This document shows, piece by piece, positions 34,057-41,731 of a stretch of DNA of 41,731 nt. The position numbers and the translations under genes are program-made. The first letter of the stretch is position 1; each line of letters begins with the position of its first letter. The notes beneath the pieces are model-generated. The model worked only from the letters and a program-made list of their open reading frames with translations. It was not told the origin of the DNA and did not search any database. The DNA comes from Pseudomonas akapageensis (lineage in GTDB: Bacteria; Pseudomonadota; Gammaproteobacteria; Pseudomonadales; Pseudomonadaceae). Location of the stretch: the NCBI RefSeq assembly GCF_011355085.1, contig NZ_VXCP01000015.1:1-41731 (forward strand). The letters are read 5' to 3'.

Positions 34057-35814
34057 ATGCCACATGAAGCAAGCCTGCTCCAGGCGACGGTTGTCTTTCT
34101 ATTGGCGGTGGTGGTGCTGGTGCCCCTGGCTCAGCGCTTGAAGCTGGGCGCCGTACCGGGCTATCTCCTGGCCGGAGTCCTGATCGGACCCTCGGTGCTC
34201 GGGCTGATCGACAACCCCCACAATGTCAGCCGCCTTTCGGAAATGGGCGTGGTATTGCTGCTGTTCATCATCGGACTGGAGCTTTCACCCCGCAAACTGT
34301 GGATGATGCGGCGCTCGCTGTTCGGCATCGGGCCGATCCAGGTGATTGTCACCGCGGCCATTTTCGCGGCGATTGCGTATATCGCATTCGCCCAATCCCT
34401 CCAGGCTGCCATCGTACTCGGCCTGGCATTAGCCCTGTCATCCACCGCCTTTGGCCTACAGATACTGGCCGAGCGCAATGAGTTGGGCCGTCCCCACGGC
34501 CGTCTGGCAGTGGCTATTCTGCTGTTCCAGGATATCGCCGCCATTCCCCTGATCGCCCTGATACCCCTGCTCGGGGGTGGCGAAGCCGACCAGATGCAGG
34601 GCGGCGAGCTGAGGCAGGCCCTGACGGTCCTGGCCGGCATCGGTGCGGTCATCGTCGGTGGGCGGTATCTGTTGGGCCCGGTGTTCGGCTGGGCGCTGCG
34701 CCCGGGTCTGCGCGAACTGTCCACTGCCACGGCTTTACTGTGCGTGTTCGGCACCGCCTGGTTGATGGAGCACGTCGGCGTTTCCATGGCGTTGGGCGCC
34801 TTCCTTGCCGGACTGCTCATGGCGGAGTCGCCGTTTCGTCATGAGCTGGAGTCGCAGATCGAACCGTTCAAGGGAATGCTGCTCGGGCTGTTCTTCGTCG
34901 GCGTGGGCATGAGCGCGGACTTGCGCCTGCTGTTTGGCGAACCCTTGGCCGTGTTGGGCCTTACTGTGCTGCTGGTGGGCTTCAAGCTGCCCCTACTGTT
35001 CGGAATCGGACGCCTGGCCGGTGGCTTGTCGCGAGCCGACGCCACCTGCCTTGGCGTGGTCCTGGCCTCCGGTGGCGAGTTCGCCTTCGTGGTGTTCAAG
35101 CTGGCGCTAGACCACCGCTTGCTGGAACAGTCGGTCCATGACTTGATGGTGCTCGTCGTCACATTGTCGATGGCGATGGTGCCCCTGGTGATGATCGCCC
35201 TGGCACCCGTAATGCGCGCAAGGCCTGCCACGCCGGATGCACCGGAAACTCCGCCCGAGGTCGACGACGAGCCCAAAGTGGTGATCGCCGGCATGGGCCG
35301 GATGGGCCGGGTCATCGCGCAATTGCTGCAAGCCCGGGGGATCTCGCTCGTAGCCCTCGACACCTCGGTGAAGACACTCGGCCAGCGCGGTGCGACCGGG
35401 CGCCTGCCGGTCTTCTACGGAGACCCGACTCGGCCGGAGATTCTCCATGCCGCCAAGGTGGGTACGGCGGAGCTGGTCATCGTCACCACCGACGATCCGC
35501 AGATCAATCTGGAGACGGCTCGGGTCATCTCGCGGCTCTATCCTTCGGTCAAGGTTATCGCGCGGGCACACGACCACAAGGAAGCACTGAAATTGATGGA
35601 TGGAGGCGCCCGACCGGTACGGGAAACCTTTCATTCCAGCCTGGAGATCGCGCGTCGCGCATTTCTGGCGCTGGGGGTAAGTGAAGAACAGGCTGCCGTG
35701 TGGGTCCGGCATTACCAGAAGCAGGAAATCGAGGAGCTGATCAAGCTGCACCGCGATGCCGTTGCTGACGGCTCCCGACTGGAGCCGAATACTGATGCGC
35801 CAAATGAAGAATGA
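34057..35814 (+). CDS. CPA2 family monovalent cation:proton antiporter (KefB/C-like)
   Basis: A 585-residue protein. Residues 1-385 form a Na+/H+ exchanger core of about 12 helices (GYLLAGVLIGPSVLGLI, LLLFIIGLELSPRKLW, LFQDIAAIPLIAL, ALGAFLAGLLMAES). Residues about 410-530 form an RCK-N/TrkA-N domain with the nucleotide loop VVIAGMGRMGRVIAQLL. KefB/C channels release K+ during electrophile stress under glutathione control. ATG 34057 was chosen for the AAGGAG site eight bases upstream; the longer open frame from 33844 does not look like protein of this family. No kefF/G-type partner gene is present. Confidence 0.92.
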   Translation: MPHEASLLQATVVFLLAVVVLVPLAQRLKLGAVPGYLLAGVLIGPSVLGLIDNPHNVSRLSEMGVVLLLFIIGLELSPRKLWMMRRSLFGIGPIQVIVTAAIFAAIAYIAFAQSLQAAIVLGLALALSSTAFGLQILAERNELGRPHGRLAVAILLFQDIAAIPLIALIPLLGGGEADQMQGGELRQALTVLAGIGAVIVGGRYLLGPVFGWALRPGLRELSTATALLCVFGTAWLMEHVGVSMALGAFLAGLLMAESPFRHELESQIEPFKGMLLGLFFVGVGMSADLRLLFGEPLAVLGLTVLLVGFKLPLLFGIGRLAGGLSRADATCLGVVLASGGEFAFVVFKLALDHRLLEQSVHDLMVLVVTLSMAMVPLVMIALAPVMRARPATPDAPETPPEVDDEPKVVIAGMGRMGRVIAQLLQARGISLVALDTSVKTLGQRGATGRLPVFYGDPTRPEILHAAKVGTAELVIVTTDDPQINLETARVISRLYPSVKVIARAHDHKEALKLMDGGARPVRETFHSSLEIARRAFLALGVSEEQAAVWVRHYQKQEIEELIKLHRDAVADGSRLEPNTDAPNEE

Positions 35815-35845
35815 TGTCGCTCAGGCTTGGGAAATAAGCGTCCGG

Positions 35846-36349
35846 TCACTTGACCGATTCCAGTGCCGAATGCAAACGCGCTGCCCCCGACCTCGCTTCT
35901 TTCAATAACTGATCCCAATCATCGGGCGGATGACCGCTAGCCAGCATTTTCCTGAACACCAGGTAGGCGTCGTCACTGCTTTCATAGGCGCGCCTGGTGT
36001 TCTCATCGTTCACCCAAGCCAACACAATCACTCTGCTCGGCCCGTGGAAACGGAAGAACAGTCGATACTGTTGAAAGAACTTGGCCCGAAACCAGTGTTT
36101 ATGATCTTCGCCCAACGTGCCGCCTTGCCGGTACTCGGAGCGGGTCGGATCTTGCGCAATCACGTCGAACGCCAGCCTGGCGATAGCCGCCAGCCGTTTA
36201 GTTGCATTCTTCTTGATGTAGCCCACCGGGTCTGTCTGCTTCAACACCTCAACACTCTGGATCAGGTGCTCGATCTGATCCAGAAACAAGGGGTGGGCAA
36301 AAACCGTCCAGCCGTGTACGACCAGTGGTACAGGCTTGCCTTGGCTCAT
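35846..36349 (-). CDS. yhaV: Type II toxin YhaV
   Basis: The 167-residue product begins with the YhaV pattern VPLVVHGWTVFAHPLFLDQIE and has ATKRLAAIARLAFDVIAQDP, YRQGGTLGEDHKHWFRAKFF and QQYRLFFRFHG segments. YhaV is a RelE-like ribonuclease that cuts RNA and stops growth. Start ATG 36349 overlaps the PrlF stop (ATGA), giving tight coupling with antitoxin first, the usual order. Length matches YhaV. The stop lies 31 bases from that of the convergent antiporter gene. Confidence 0.93.
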   Translation of the reverse strand: MSQGKPVPLVVHGWTVFAHPLFLDQIEHLIQSVEVLKQTDPVGYIKKNATKRLAAIARLAFDVIAQDPTRSEYRQGGTLGEDHKHWFRAKFFQQYRLFFRFHGPSRVIVLAWVNDENTRRAYESSDDAYLVFRKMLASGHPPDDWDQLLKEARSGAARLHSALESVK

Positions 36350-36672
36350 TCATCATCCGCCGGCAGCGGCGCATCGAGGTCAACCTCGATGTTGCCGACC
36401 AGCGAATGGATGCGCGTTACGAGATTCGCATCGACAGCTTGCAGGTGCTCGGGATGGTTGGCGATGTCGCGTGCCAGAAAACCCAGAAACTGGCCGATCA
36501 CCGGATCATCTTCCAATGCTTCGGCACGGGTCAGCACCACTTCTCCGCCGGGGCGTATGGTGTAATGGATCTTGTCGCGCTTGCTCAAGCGAAGCGCACG
36601 ACGCACCGTTTCCGGAATCGTGGTTTGGTAACGATCCGTGAGAGTGGATTCGACTTCGAGTGTGGTAGCCAT
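36346..36672 (-). CDS. prlF: Type II antitoxin PrlF (SohA)
   Basis: A 108-residue AbrB-fold protein: STLTDRYQTTIPETVRRALRL near the N-terminus, in parts, is the swapped-hairpin DNA-binding core, followed by KIHYTIRPGGEVVLTRAE and an acidic C-terminal half ending DLDAPLPADDE that probably contacts the toxin. PrlF neutralises YhaV and represses the pair. ATG 36672 matches the family start (MATTLEVEST); the earlier in-frame codons back to 36798 encode Cys-rich leader. The ribosome site is a weak TGGGGC. Confidence 0.93.
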   Translation of the reverse strand: MATTLEVESTLTDRYQTTIPETVRRALRLSKRDKIHYTIRPGGEVVLTRAEALEDDPVIGQFLGFLARDIANHPEHLQAVDANLVTRIHSLVGNIEVDLDAPLPADDE

Positions 36673-36807
36673 ATCTAGCCCCAGATCGGTGTGGAGAATG
36701 ACTTTACGGTAATGCACTTGCATTGTGCCGTCAATGCGAAGCGGTGCCGGAACACAATGGGCATAGACCATAGCGCTGCAGCATGAACCGAGCCTCATGC
36801 TCCATTC

Positions 36808-37040
36808 CTACTTGCGGATGCCGACGGCATTGCACTTAAGCTCGCGTTTACACCACTGATCGATACTACGCCATGGCACGCCAAGGTCTTTCCAGTCCTC
36901 CAGCCCGATTGAGTCGAACAGCACCAGCTTCTCGGTGCCTTCCGGGTAGAGCAAGACGCAACGGGTCGCGAGCATGCCTCAGGTGGAATGGCCGATGACG
37001 CTGACCCGATACAGCCATGCGGTCGAGGAAAGCCCAAATA
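36808..37040 (-). pseudogene. Relic of an alpha/beta hydrolase
   Basis: On the minus strand a peptide reads RVSVIGHST, then a TGA stop, then GMLATRCVLLYPEGTEKL and GLEDWKDLGVPWRS, ending at TAG 36808. This is the nucleophile-elbow region of an alpha/beta hydrolase (GHSxGGMLATR...LYPE), where one glycine codon has become TGA. Both ends of the gene are missing and the reading stops upstream near 37040. It is a decayed fragment. It lies upstream of the PrlF/YhaV pair, which probably came in after or with the decay. Confidence 0.7.
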
Positions 37041-37479
37041 AACCACGCTTACATCCTCGACTGATTTTTCTCGAGTTTAAATACGGCGCTACCGCCAAGT
37101 AGTGCAGCCCCATCGGATGGCCGTCATGCCATTATCGGGGCGATTCTAAAACCCCTTTTTCTTAAAAATGTTACACCAACCTGCATACCTGTTTCAGCTT
37201 TAAAACAGAACACTTTAGTAAGCATTAATGGACAACCAAATGTGTTTGATGAATGTAAATAATTTTTTAAAAAATTTATTAGGCAACTTGCCATCAACAT
37301 GCTGCATGCTAGCATTTGGATAGCATTGTCAGTGTTCAGCTATCCGTTCACAGGCCGCCCCTGCATTCCGGCCTCTTGCAATGCTGCGGACAGGACTTGA
37401 GAAGTTCTCTTCACAACACAAAAGCAGCCCTGCCAGTCCTGGCAGTGGCTTTCGCACAACTATAAACAAGGGGCTCGAC
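37041..37479. other. AT-rich intergenic stretch
   Basis: About 440 bases without a supported gene. The part 37180-37300 is strongly AT-rich, with AATTTTTTAAAAAATTT-like runs (37260-37278) capable of curvature and H-NS/MvaT-type binding. It precedes the secreted two-gene module and probably holds its promoter. In contrast, the flanking genome is GC-rich. Confidence 0.55.
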
Positions 37480-38289
37480 ATGATGCTGAGGAAGTTCTTA
37501 CTTATAATAATTCTATTTAATTCCGTGGTGATGGCTGGAGATAAAAAAGACACACAAAACACACAAGACACCCAGCCAGTTGATTGGAGTCAGGACTCTA
37601 TCAGTATCACCTTGGCTCCCGGAGAAAGTATTGACGTACCCGTGACCCTTAGTTCTGCCAAGCGCTTGGGGCATGTTGAACTATCGGTGACGAAGGATCT
37701 CCTCAATCTGGTTACCGTGACGCCAAAAGATATCAAGGACGTGAGAGTTTCCGACGTTGTAAAAATTATCGTAAGGGTAAAATCACAAAGTACGACACCT
37801 CTTGGCAGCTATAATGGCATTGTGCAAATCAGTGCCGATACCAAGGGAAAGGGCAAAAGCTTCAGTTTCACACAACCACTGCCGGTCAATATTTTGATCC
37901 AGAACCCAGATACCGTTCCGGCGGCCGACAATGATGGAAATGGGGTCTGGGACTACATGGATATTTTCATTCAGCAGAAATACACCAATAGTCCTCCCAC
38001 TCAAGCTGCGGCTCGGCAACTTTCACGAGCGCTCCAAACCGGCCTACTGAACGCTGATGACAAAAGAATCGCTATGGAGCAAGCCGGCGCAACGGATCGA
38101 GCGGTTGAGTGTATGTTTTTTGTCCAGCCACCGAAGGACGCTGCACGAATCATAAGTGAACTCGAGGGGGCGATTGTCAACAATGCTGCACGTAGTCGAG
38201 CCTATGTTACCTACGGCGAACAGTTAGCTGGCGAAGTTTTTCCAGGCCAGACCGCGTCGCAATTCTCAAACTCCTGTAATGAACAATAG
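37480..38289 (+). CDS. Exported protein with beta-sandwich-like region and one EF-hand loop
   Basis: The 269-residue product is not of a family I recognise. It has a signal peptide (LRKFLLIIILFNSVVMA, cleavage near residue 19). Residues about 40-135 look like an all-beta domain (ISITLAPGESIDVPVTLSSA...). A complete 12-residue EF-hand type loop follows, with D150, D152, N154, D158 and D161 (DNDGNGVWDYMD). The C-terminal part is helical and holds two cysteines. ATG 37480 follows AAGGGG; ATG 37483 is directly after. The stop is 13 bases before the next start, so the two genes form an operon. A calcium-dependent surface or periplasmic role is inferred. Confidence 0.72.
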   Translation: MMLRKFLLIIILFNSVVMAGDKKDTQNTQDTQPVDWSQDSISITLAPGESIDVPVTLSSAKRLGHVELSVTKDLLNLVTVTPKDIKDVRVSDVVKIIVRVKSQSTTPLGSYNGIVQISADTKGKGKSFSFTQPLPVNILIQNPDTVPAADNDGNGVWDYMDIFIQQKYTNSPPTQAAARQLSRALQTGLLNADDKRIAMEQAGATDRAVECMFFVQPPKDAARIISELEGAIVNNAARSRAYVTYGEQLAGEVFPGQTASQFSNSCNEQ

Positions 38290-38302
38290 TGGGAGAACCG
38301 CG

Positions 38303-39547
38303 ATGAAAAACTTCAAAAAAGCCATGTTTGCCTTCTCCAGCGCCACACTGCTTCTTGCCCAGCCTGCCACTGCTGCGCTGGATCTGGACACGTTCTGTGC
38401 TGTGAAAGACACAGCGATCTATTTCGGCAACGGTATCGATACAACCGAGATATCGGCTAAGGTCAATCTGGTGGGCATGCAACTTGACCTGCGCAGCAAA
38501 ATGGATGAAGACGAATACAAAAAAATTGAATTTGGCCTCTCTTACAACTCAACAAGCACCGTGATCGGAGATTTGTTGGAATCTGCGATTCAGTCGTTAG
38601 GGAGGGATATTGGGGACTTTTGGCGAATGCTCGCCCACTATGTCCCCATGCCGAACGTCCTCAGAGACGGTTATTTGCAAGGCGCCGCCCTCCTCGATGA
38701 GATAGCCCTGGTTGATGTTCAAGACAGAAACCGCCACGTCTCTGCGTATAAGGACAAACTGCTGCAGGGGAAAAAGGTAATCGTGGTAGCCCATTCTCAG
38801 GGGAATTTCTTCGTTAACCAGGAATACACAGCGTTGACGTCAGAAGAGCAAAGAGGCTTTGGGATTGTATCCGCAGCCAACCCGGATACCCGTGTCGTGA
38901 ATGGCGGGCCTTACACTACCATCGCTGAAGACAAGGTGATCGAGGCAATCCGATTGTTCAAGGTCAGAAGTGGTTTGCCAGCTCCCCTAATCGTAAATGT
39001 ACCAACCACAGGATTCGAGCTTCCTGACAATATTCTTGGACACTCTTTCCAGTTGGCTTATCTATGGGACAACACTGCTAGTAAGGAGAAGTTGCTCAGG
39101 GATATCATGAACACACGAAGAGATATGGTCCAGCCAACACCTTTGGTTATTCCGGGCATCATTACCGCCACATTAACCTGGGGCAGCCAACCTGACGTGG
39201 ATCTGCATGCTTTCGAGCCAAATCGTTCGCATGTCTTCTATGCTGCACGTACCGGTCTCTCCGGAACATTGGACAGGGATGTGACTACCGGATTCGGTGC
39301 TGAGCATTATGTTGTTCCTTGTGAGAAGCTGGAGGCAGGAACTTACAACATCGGCGTCAATTACTTCAGTGGTTCCGGCCCGGAAATTGCCACGGTGTTG
39401 GTACAAGCCGGACTAAGTGCTTTTCCGTATACACTCTTCCTGCCAAATGCAGTCGGGGCAGTTGGAAATGACAGCCCGAAACACGTCGCCAGTGTAAAAG
39501 TTACTGGCAATAAAGAGGAGGGATTCAAACTGGAGATAATACCGTAG
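38303..39547 (+). CDS. Exported alpha/beta hydrolase with C-terminal DUF2135-like domain
   Basis: A 414-residue protein with a signal peptide (KKAMFAFSSATLLLAQPATA). The lipase-like elbow is V-V-A-H-S165-Q-G-N-F, inside a region (about 60-270) with a hydrolase-like strand order. The acid and base are not certain; candidates include the D of AANPDTRV and H of ILGHSFQ. Residues about 285-414 hold LTWGSQPDVDLHAFEPN and GFGAEHYVVP, resembling the DUF2135/YfaP type beta domain. ATG 38303 has GGGAG upstream. The pairing with an exported EF-hand protein is unusual. Composition is AT-richer than neighbours. Likely a secreted or periplasmic esterase. Confidence 0.72.
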   Translation: MKNFKKAMFAFSSATLLLAQPATAALDLDTFCAVKDTAIYFGNGIDTTEISAKVNLVGMQLDLRSKMDEDEYKKIEFGLSYNSTSTVIGDLLESAIQSLGRDIGDFWRMLAHYVPMPNVLRDGYLQGAALLDEIALVDVQDRNRHVSAYKDKLLQGKKVIVVAHSQGNFFVNQEYTALTSEEQRGFGIVSAANPDTRVVNGGPYTTIAEDKVIEAIRLFKVRSGLPAPLIVNVPTTGFELPDNILGHSFQLAYLWDNTASKEKLLRDIMNTRRDMVQPTPLVIPGIITATLTWGSQPDVDLHAFEPNRSHVFYAARTGLSGTLDRDVTTGFGAEHYVVPCEKLEAGTYNIGVNYFSGSGPEIATVLVQAGLSAFPYTLFLPNAVGAVGNDSPKHVASVKVTGNKEEGFKLEIIP

Positions 39548-39565
39548 GAGATTGACAGGGTTCAG

Positions 39566-39597
39566 CTGGCGGCATAGTTCACCATGCTGCCAGTCTC
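39566..39597 (+). terminator. Possible terminator after the secreted module
   Basis: CTGGCGGCAT (39566-39575) pairs with ATGCTGCCAG (39584-39593) with one mismatch, eight-base loop, followed by TCTCAATAGG. The U content is low, so it is a weak intrinsic terminator at best. Confidence 0.45.
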
Positions 39598-39695
39598 AAT
39601 AGGTGATTTCTATCGTGAATTTCCAGTGACTATCTAGCGAGAGACATTTTTTAGATCCTTCTCGACCTCAGCACGTAGGCGTGCACTTCCGGACG

Positions 39696-41369
39696 CTACT
39701 GACAGCAACACGCCCCCACACGGCAAAAACAGGATGCCGTGATTTCTACATCAGTCCGGGCCATTGCCAGGTCGAGGCGGGTCTGCGCGATGGCTGCCTC
39801 GGCGTCCCGGCCCAGTCGTTTCAGGCATTCCACGTAGCCGTGGAGGCTCCACACATTGTCCAGATGCCAGGACGCACGACTGAGGGTGTTGTCCAGGCCC
39901 AGATCAGCCTGATAAGCCTGCATGGCTTCTTCTACCCTGCCCTGCTCCAACAGCAGTGCCCCCAGCGCATGCCTGACCGGTTGCATCCAGCCCCATGGCT
40001 CGTCATAGGGCAAATTATCGTCAAGTGATAGCGCGTGGCGCAAATGGGCAAAAGCGCTGTCGTAGTTGCCTTTGCGATACTCGATTTCCCCGCGCAGCAT
40101 GGCGTCGGCCACCCCCAGAATATCCACGCATTTGTTGTTGAAGATGTAGCGTGTTTCCGGCACTCGGTTCAGGGTATCAAGGAAGAATTGCTGTTCGGCT
40201 TCTGCGGCAGCTATATGCCCACACGCCGCGTGCGCCAGGCCTCTGGCGTAATGCAGCATCGCCGTGGTCACGCAGTACAGCACCTGGTCGTTTGGCAGAG
40301 GGGTGGTCAGTATGTCCTGCCATTTGCCGAAGCGTATCTGCACATGCACCTTCATCGACATGAAGCCCTCCAACCAGTCGGCCATGGGCGGCTGCTCCAC
40401 GCGCAGCAGTTCTTCCTTGATGGTCGACATCAGTTGGTCGGCGGCTTCCAGGGCCGGTCGGTATTGCCCGAGGAACATCGCCGAGTAAAGTTTGAAGTGG
40501 TAGTTGTGGCTTCGATACAGGGTGTAGAAGTTGAGTGGCCCTTCCTGCTCCAGGTATTTGCTGTCGGCCTGGATCGCCCGGCTATTGGTGACCATAGCCC
40601 CACGGTAATCACCACAGAGCACGTCGATGTGCGACGGCATATGGCGCAAATGTCCGGCGTCCGGCACCAGGTCACGCAGGAGATCGCCGGCTCGCAGCGC
40701 TCGCTCCGGGTAGGGCGACATTTCCATGGTGTGGACGTACATGTGCAATATGCCCGGATGCGGTGCATCCCCATGCTGCTCCATCCGCCGCAGCGCCTGC
40801 TCCAGTACGGCCACCGCCTCAAGCGTGTCAGCGCCAGGTGCCGGTGCACCGGTTTTCAGGTCCCACAACTGCCAGGGTGTGCGGTCGATCATCGCTTCGG
40901 CAAACAGCGCAACGACGTCGGGATCATCGGAAAAGGCTTTGTAGACACCCCGCATGGATGCCGCGTAGGCATCGTTCCAGGTGAAGAGTTGATCATGACT
41001 GGACGCCTGATCGGCCGGGTAGCGTTGTTCCAGCGCCCGGATCAGCGCCTGCTCCACCGGTTTTGCACCCTCGATATGCGCCAGCGCGGCTTGCGTCGCC
41101 AGTCGGGCCTGGACCACGGCCTCTTTCAACTCCTGTTCGATGAAGGCATCCCAGCGCTTGTTGTAATTTGGGCCCGAGGCATAGGCGATGCCCCAATAGG
41201 CCATTGCGCAATCGCGGTCGTGTTCGATCGCCTTGCGGAAACAACGGATGGACTCGTCGTGGTTGTAGCCGTAGCACCATAACAATCCACGATCGAACCA
41301 GAGCTGGGCCTGGGACGAGTTGGTCGTCACCGGGCGGCTGTAGGTGCCCAAATCGTAATAGTCAGGCAT
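39696..41369 (-). CDS. TPR-repeat protein
   Basis: A 557-residue protein without signal peptide or membrane helices. Tetratricopeptide-type helical pairs are visible, for example AQLWFDRGLLWCYGYNHDES followed by CFRKAIEHDRDCAMAYWGIA near residues 25-70, and GNYDSAFAHLRHALSLDDNL near residue 450. The block HMPSHIDVLCGDYRGAM in the middle is conserved in a family of uncharacterised bacterial TPR proteins. The start ATG 41369 follows GAGGA. The C-terminus is unusually Cys-rich (SCFCRVGACCCQ), and may be a natural end or a small frame change. No function can be given. Confidence 0.8.
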   Translation of the reverse strand: MPDYYDLGTYSRPVTTNSSQAQLWFDRGLLWCYGYNHDESIRCFRKAIEHDRDCAMAYWGIAYASGPNYNKRWDAFIEQELKEAVVQARLATQAALAHIEGAKPVEQALIRALEQRYPADQASSHDQLFTWNDAYAASMRGVYKAFSDDPDVVALFAEAMIDRTPWQLWDLKTGAPAPGADTLEAVAVLEQALRRMEQHGDAPHPGILHMYVHTMEMSPYPERALRAGDLLRDLVPDAGHLRHMPSHIDVLCGDYRGAMVTNSRAIQADSKYLEQEGPLNFYTLYRSHNYHFKLYSAMFLGQYRPALEAADQLMSTIKEELLRVEQPPMADWLEGFMSMKVHVQIRFGKWQDILTTPLPNDQVLYCVTTAMLHYARGLAHAACGHIAAAEAEQQFFLDTLNRVPETRYIFNNKCVDILGVADAMLRGEIEYRKGNYDSAFAHLRHALSLDDNLPYDEPWGWMQPVRHALGALLLEQGRVEEAMQAYQADLGLDNTLSRASWHLDNVWSLHGYVECLKRLGRDAEAAIAQTRLDLAMARTDVEITASCFCRVGACCCQ

Positions 41370-41511
41370 CGGTTTATCCTCTCGACCAGAGCGTGAGAAC
41401 CAGCATACCCCGGCGGTAATGAACGAGCGGTACAACCGACGACAGGCGAAAGTCAATCTCCTTCCCACGCTCCGCGACGCGATACCGGAATTTCTCGAAC
41501 CAACGCCGGAC

Positions 41512-41620
41512 CCGTAGCCGCTGCCGCAGGCTGCGCTCGGCCGCGTAGCGGTCGCAAAATTCCGAGATCGCCCGGGAGCCCCTGCGGGACTCCAGCGCAG
41601 CCATGCGGCAGCGGCTACGG
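41512..41620. repeat. REPIN-like inverted repeat
   Basis: Arms 41512-41537 (core GTAGCCGCTGCCGCAGGCTGCG) in part pair with 41594-41620 (CGCAGCCATGCGGCAGCGGCTACGG) in part. The centre carries CGGGAGCCCCTGCGGGACTCC. This arrangement differs from the REP type at 11650, so it is another dispersed family common in Pseudomonas intergenic regions. The rest of 41370-41650 holds no gene. Confidence 0.75.
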
Positions 41621-41650
41621 GGGGTGCTGGCGTCCGGGCTTTTCACGGGG

Positions 41651-41688
41651 CAAAAACAAAACCCCATCTGCTTTCGCAGATGGGGTTT
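41651..41688 (-). terminator. Rho-independent terminator of the rRNA operon
   Basis: A 12-bp perfect stem (41659-41670 with 41677-41688) with a six-base loop is followed on the minus strand by TTTTGTTTTTG. It lies nine bases beyond the 5S rRNA end. Confidence 0.95.
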
Positions 41689-41696
41689 CGGAATTT

Positions 41697-41731
41697 AATC
41701 TTGACGATGACCTACTCTCACATGGGGTACG
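41697..41731 (-). rRNA. rrf: 5S ribosomal RNA, 3' end (partial, cut by the window edge)
   Basis: The minus strand reads CCCCATGTGAGAGTAGGTCATCGTCAAGATT in parts, the standard Pseudomonas 5S 3' end. Only about 35 bases are inside the window; the rest of the rRNA operon lies beyond position 41731. Confidence 0.95.

Noticed and set aside
36795..37046. A separate 83-codon minus-strand gene upstream of prlF
   Set aside because: The frame is out of register with the hydrolase relic, which explains the similarity-bearing sequence in the same bases.

Overview
The window looks like chromosomal DNA of a Pseudomonas of the fluorescens/putida type. It has high GC and Pseudomonas-style REP/REPIN repeats. 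It carries many catabolic clusters, each pairing a permease with oxidoreductases and a one-component regulator, and it ends in a 5S rRNA with the Pseudomonas-type 3' end. Species is not determinable by reading alone. All assignments come from reading motifs, lengths and gene order; no database search was made.

Region 1 (about 1-8140) is a metabolic cluster built around two divergent regulators. It holds a RidA-family protein, a D-2-hydroxyacid dehydrogenase and an MFS permease. A GlxA-type (DJ-1/AraC) regulator faces a MocR-type (GntR/aminotransferase) regulator, followed by a TIM-barrel isomerase and a second MFS permease. The combination suggests uptake and oxidation of a small amino-, hydroxy- or sugar-acid. 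A SulP anion transporter follows on the other strand.

Region 2 (about 9960-11880) is a short AT-richer accessory island between high-GC genes. It contains an orphan hcp, a Tlde1-type L,D-transpeptidase effector gene and a small two-helix membrane protein that is probably its immunity protein, all overlapping or touching. The same 18-base repeat arm lies on both sides of the island, next to a REPIN. A PPK2 polyphosphate kinase gene and a 48-bp perfect palindrome close this part.

Region 3 (12785-23440, minus strand) reads as one six-gene operon: DUF1302, DUF1329, YCF48/BNR-like, RND/MMPL transporter, long acyl-CoA dehydrogenase and acyl-CoA ligase. It looks like envelope transport plus activation and oxidation of a hydrophobic carboxylic acid. 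An RBBP9-type serine hydrolase, a PAS-containing chemoreceptor and an AraC-type regulator lie upstream.

Region 4 (27357-33766, minus strand) is a seven-gene run: quinone oxidoreductase, TauD/TfdA dioxygenase, BKACE (DUF849) enzyme, MFS permease, DsbA/FrnE-like oxidoreductase, a small Rieske ferredoxin and a YeiH-type exporter. The last four overlap by 4 bases at each junction. This is the best candidate for an undescribed pathway; a sulfonate or other beta-keto-acid-yielding substrate is possible.

Region 5 (34057-41731) has a CPA2 cation/proton antiporter, a PrlF/YhaV toxin-antitoxin pair and a broken alpha/beta-hydrolase relic. These are followed by an AT-rich stretch and a two-gene secreted module (EF-hand protein plus a lipase-like hydrolase with a DUF2135-like tail). 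A TPR-repeat protein, a REPIN-like repeat, an rRNA terminator and the 3' end of a 5S rRNA gene (minus strand) complete the window.
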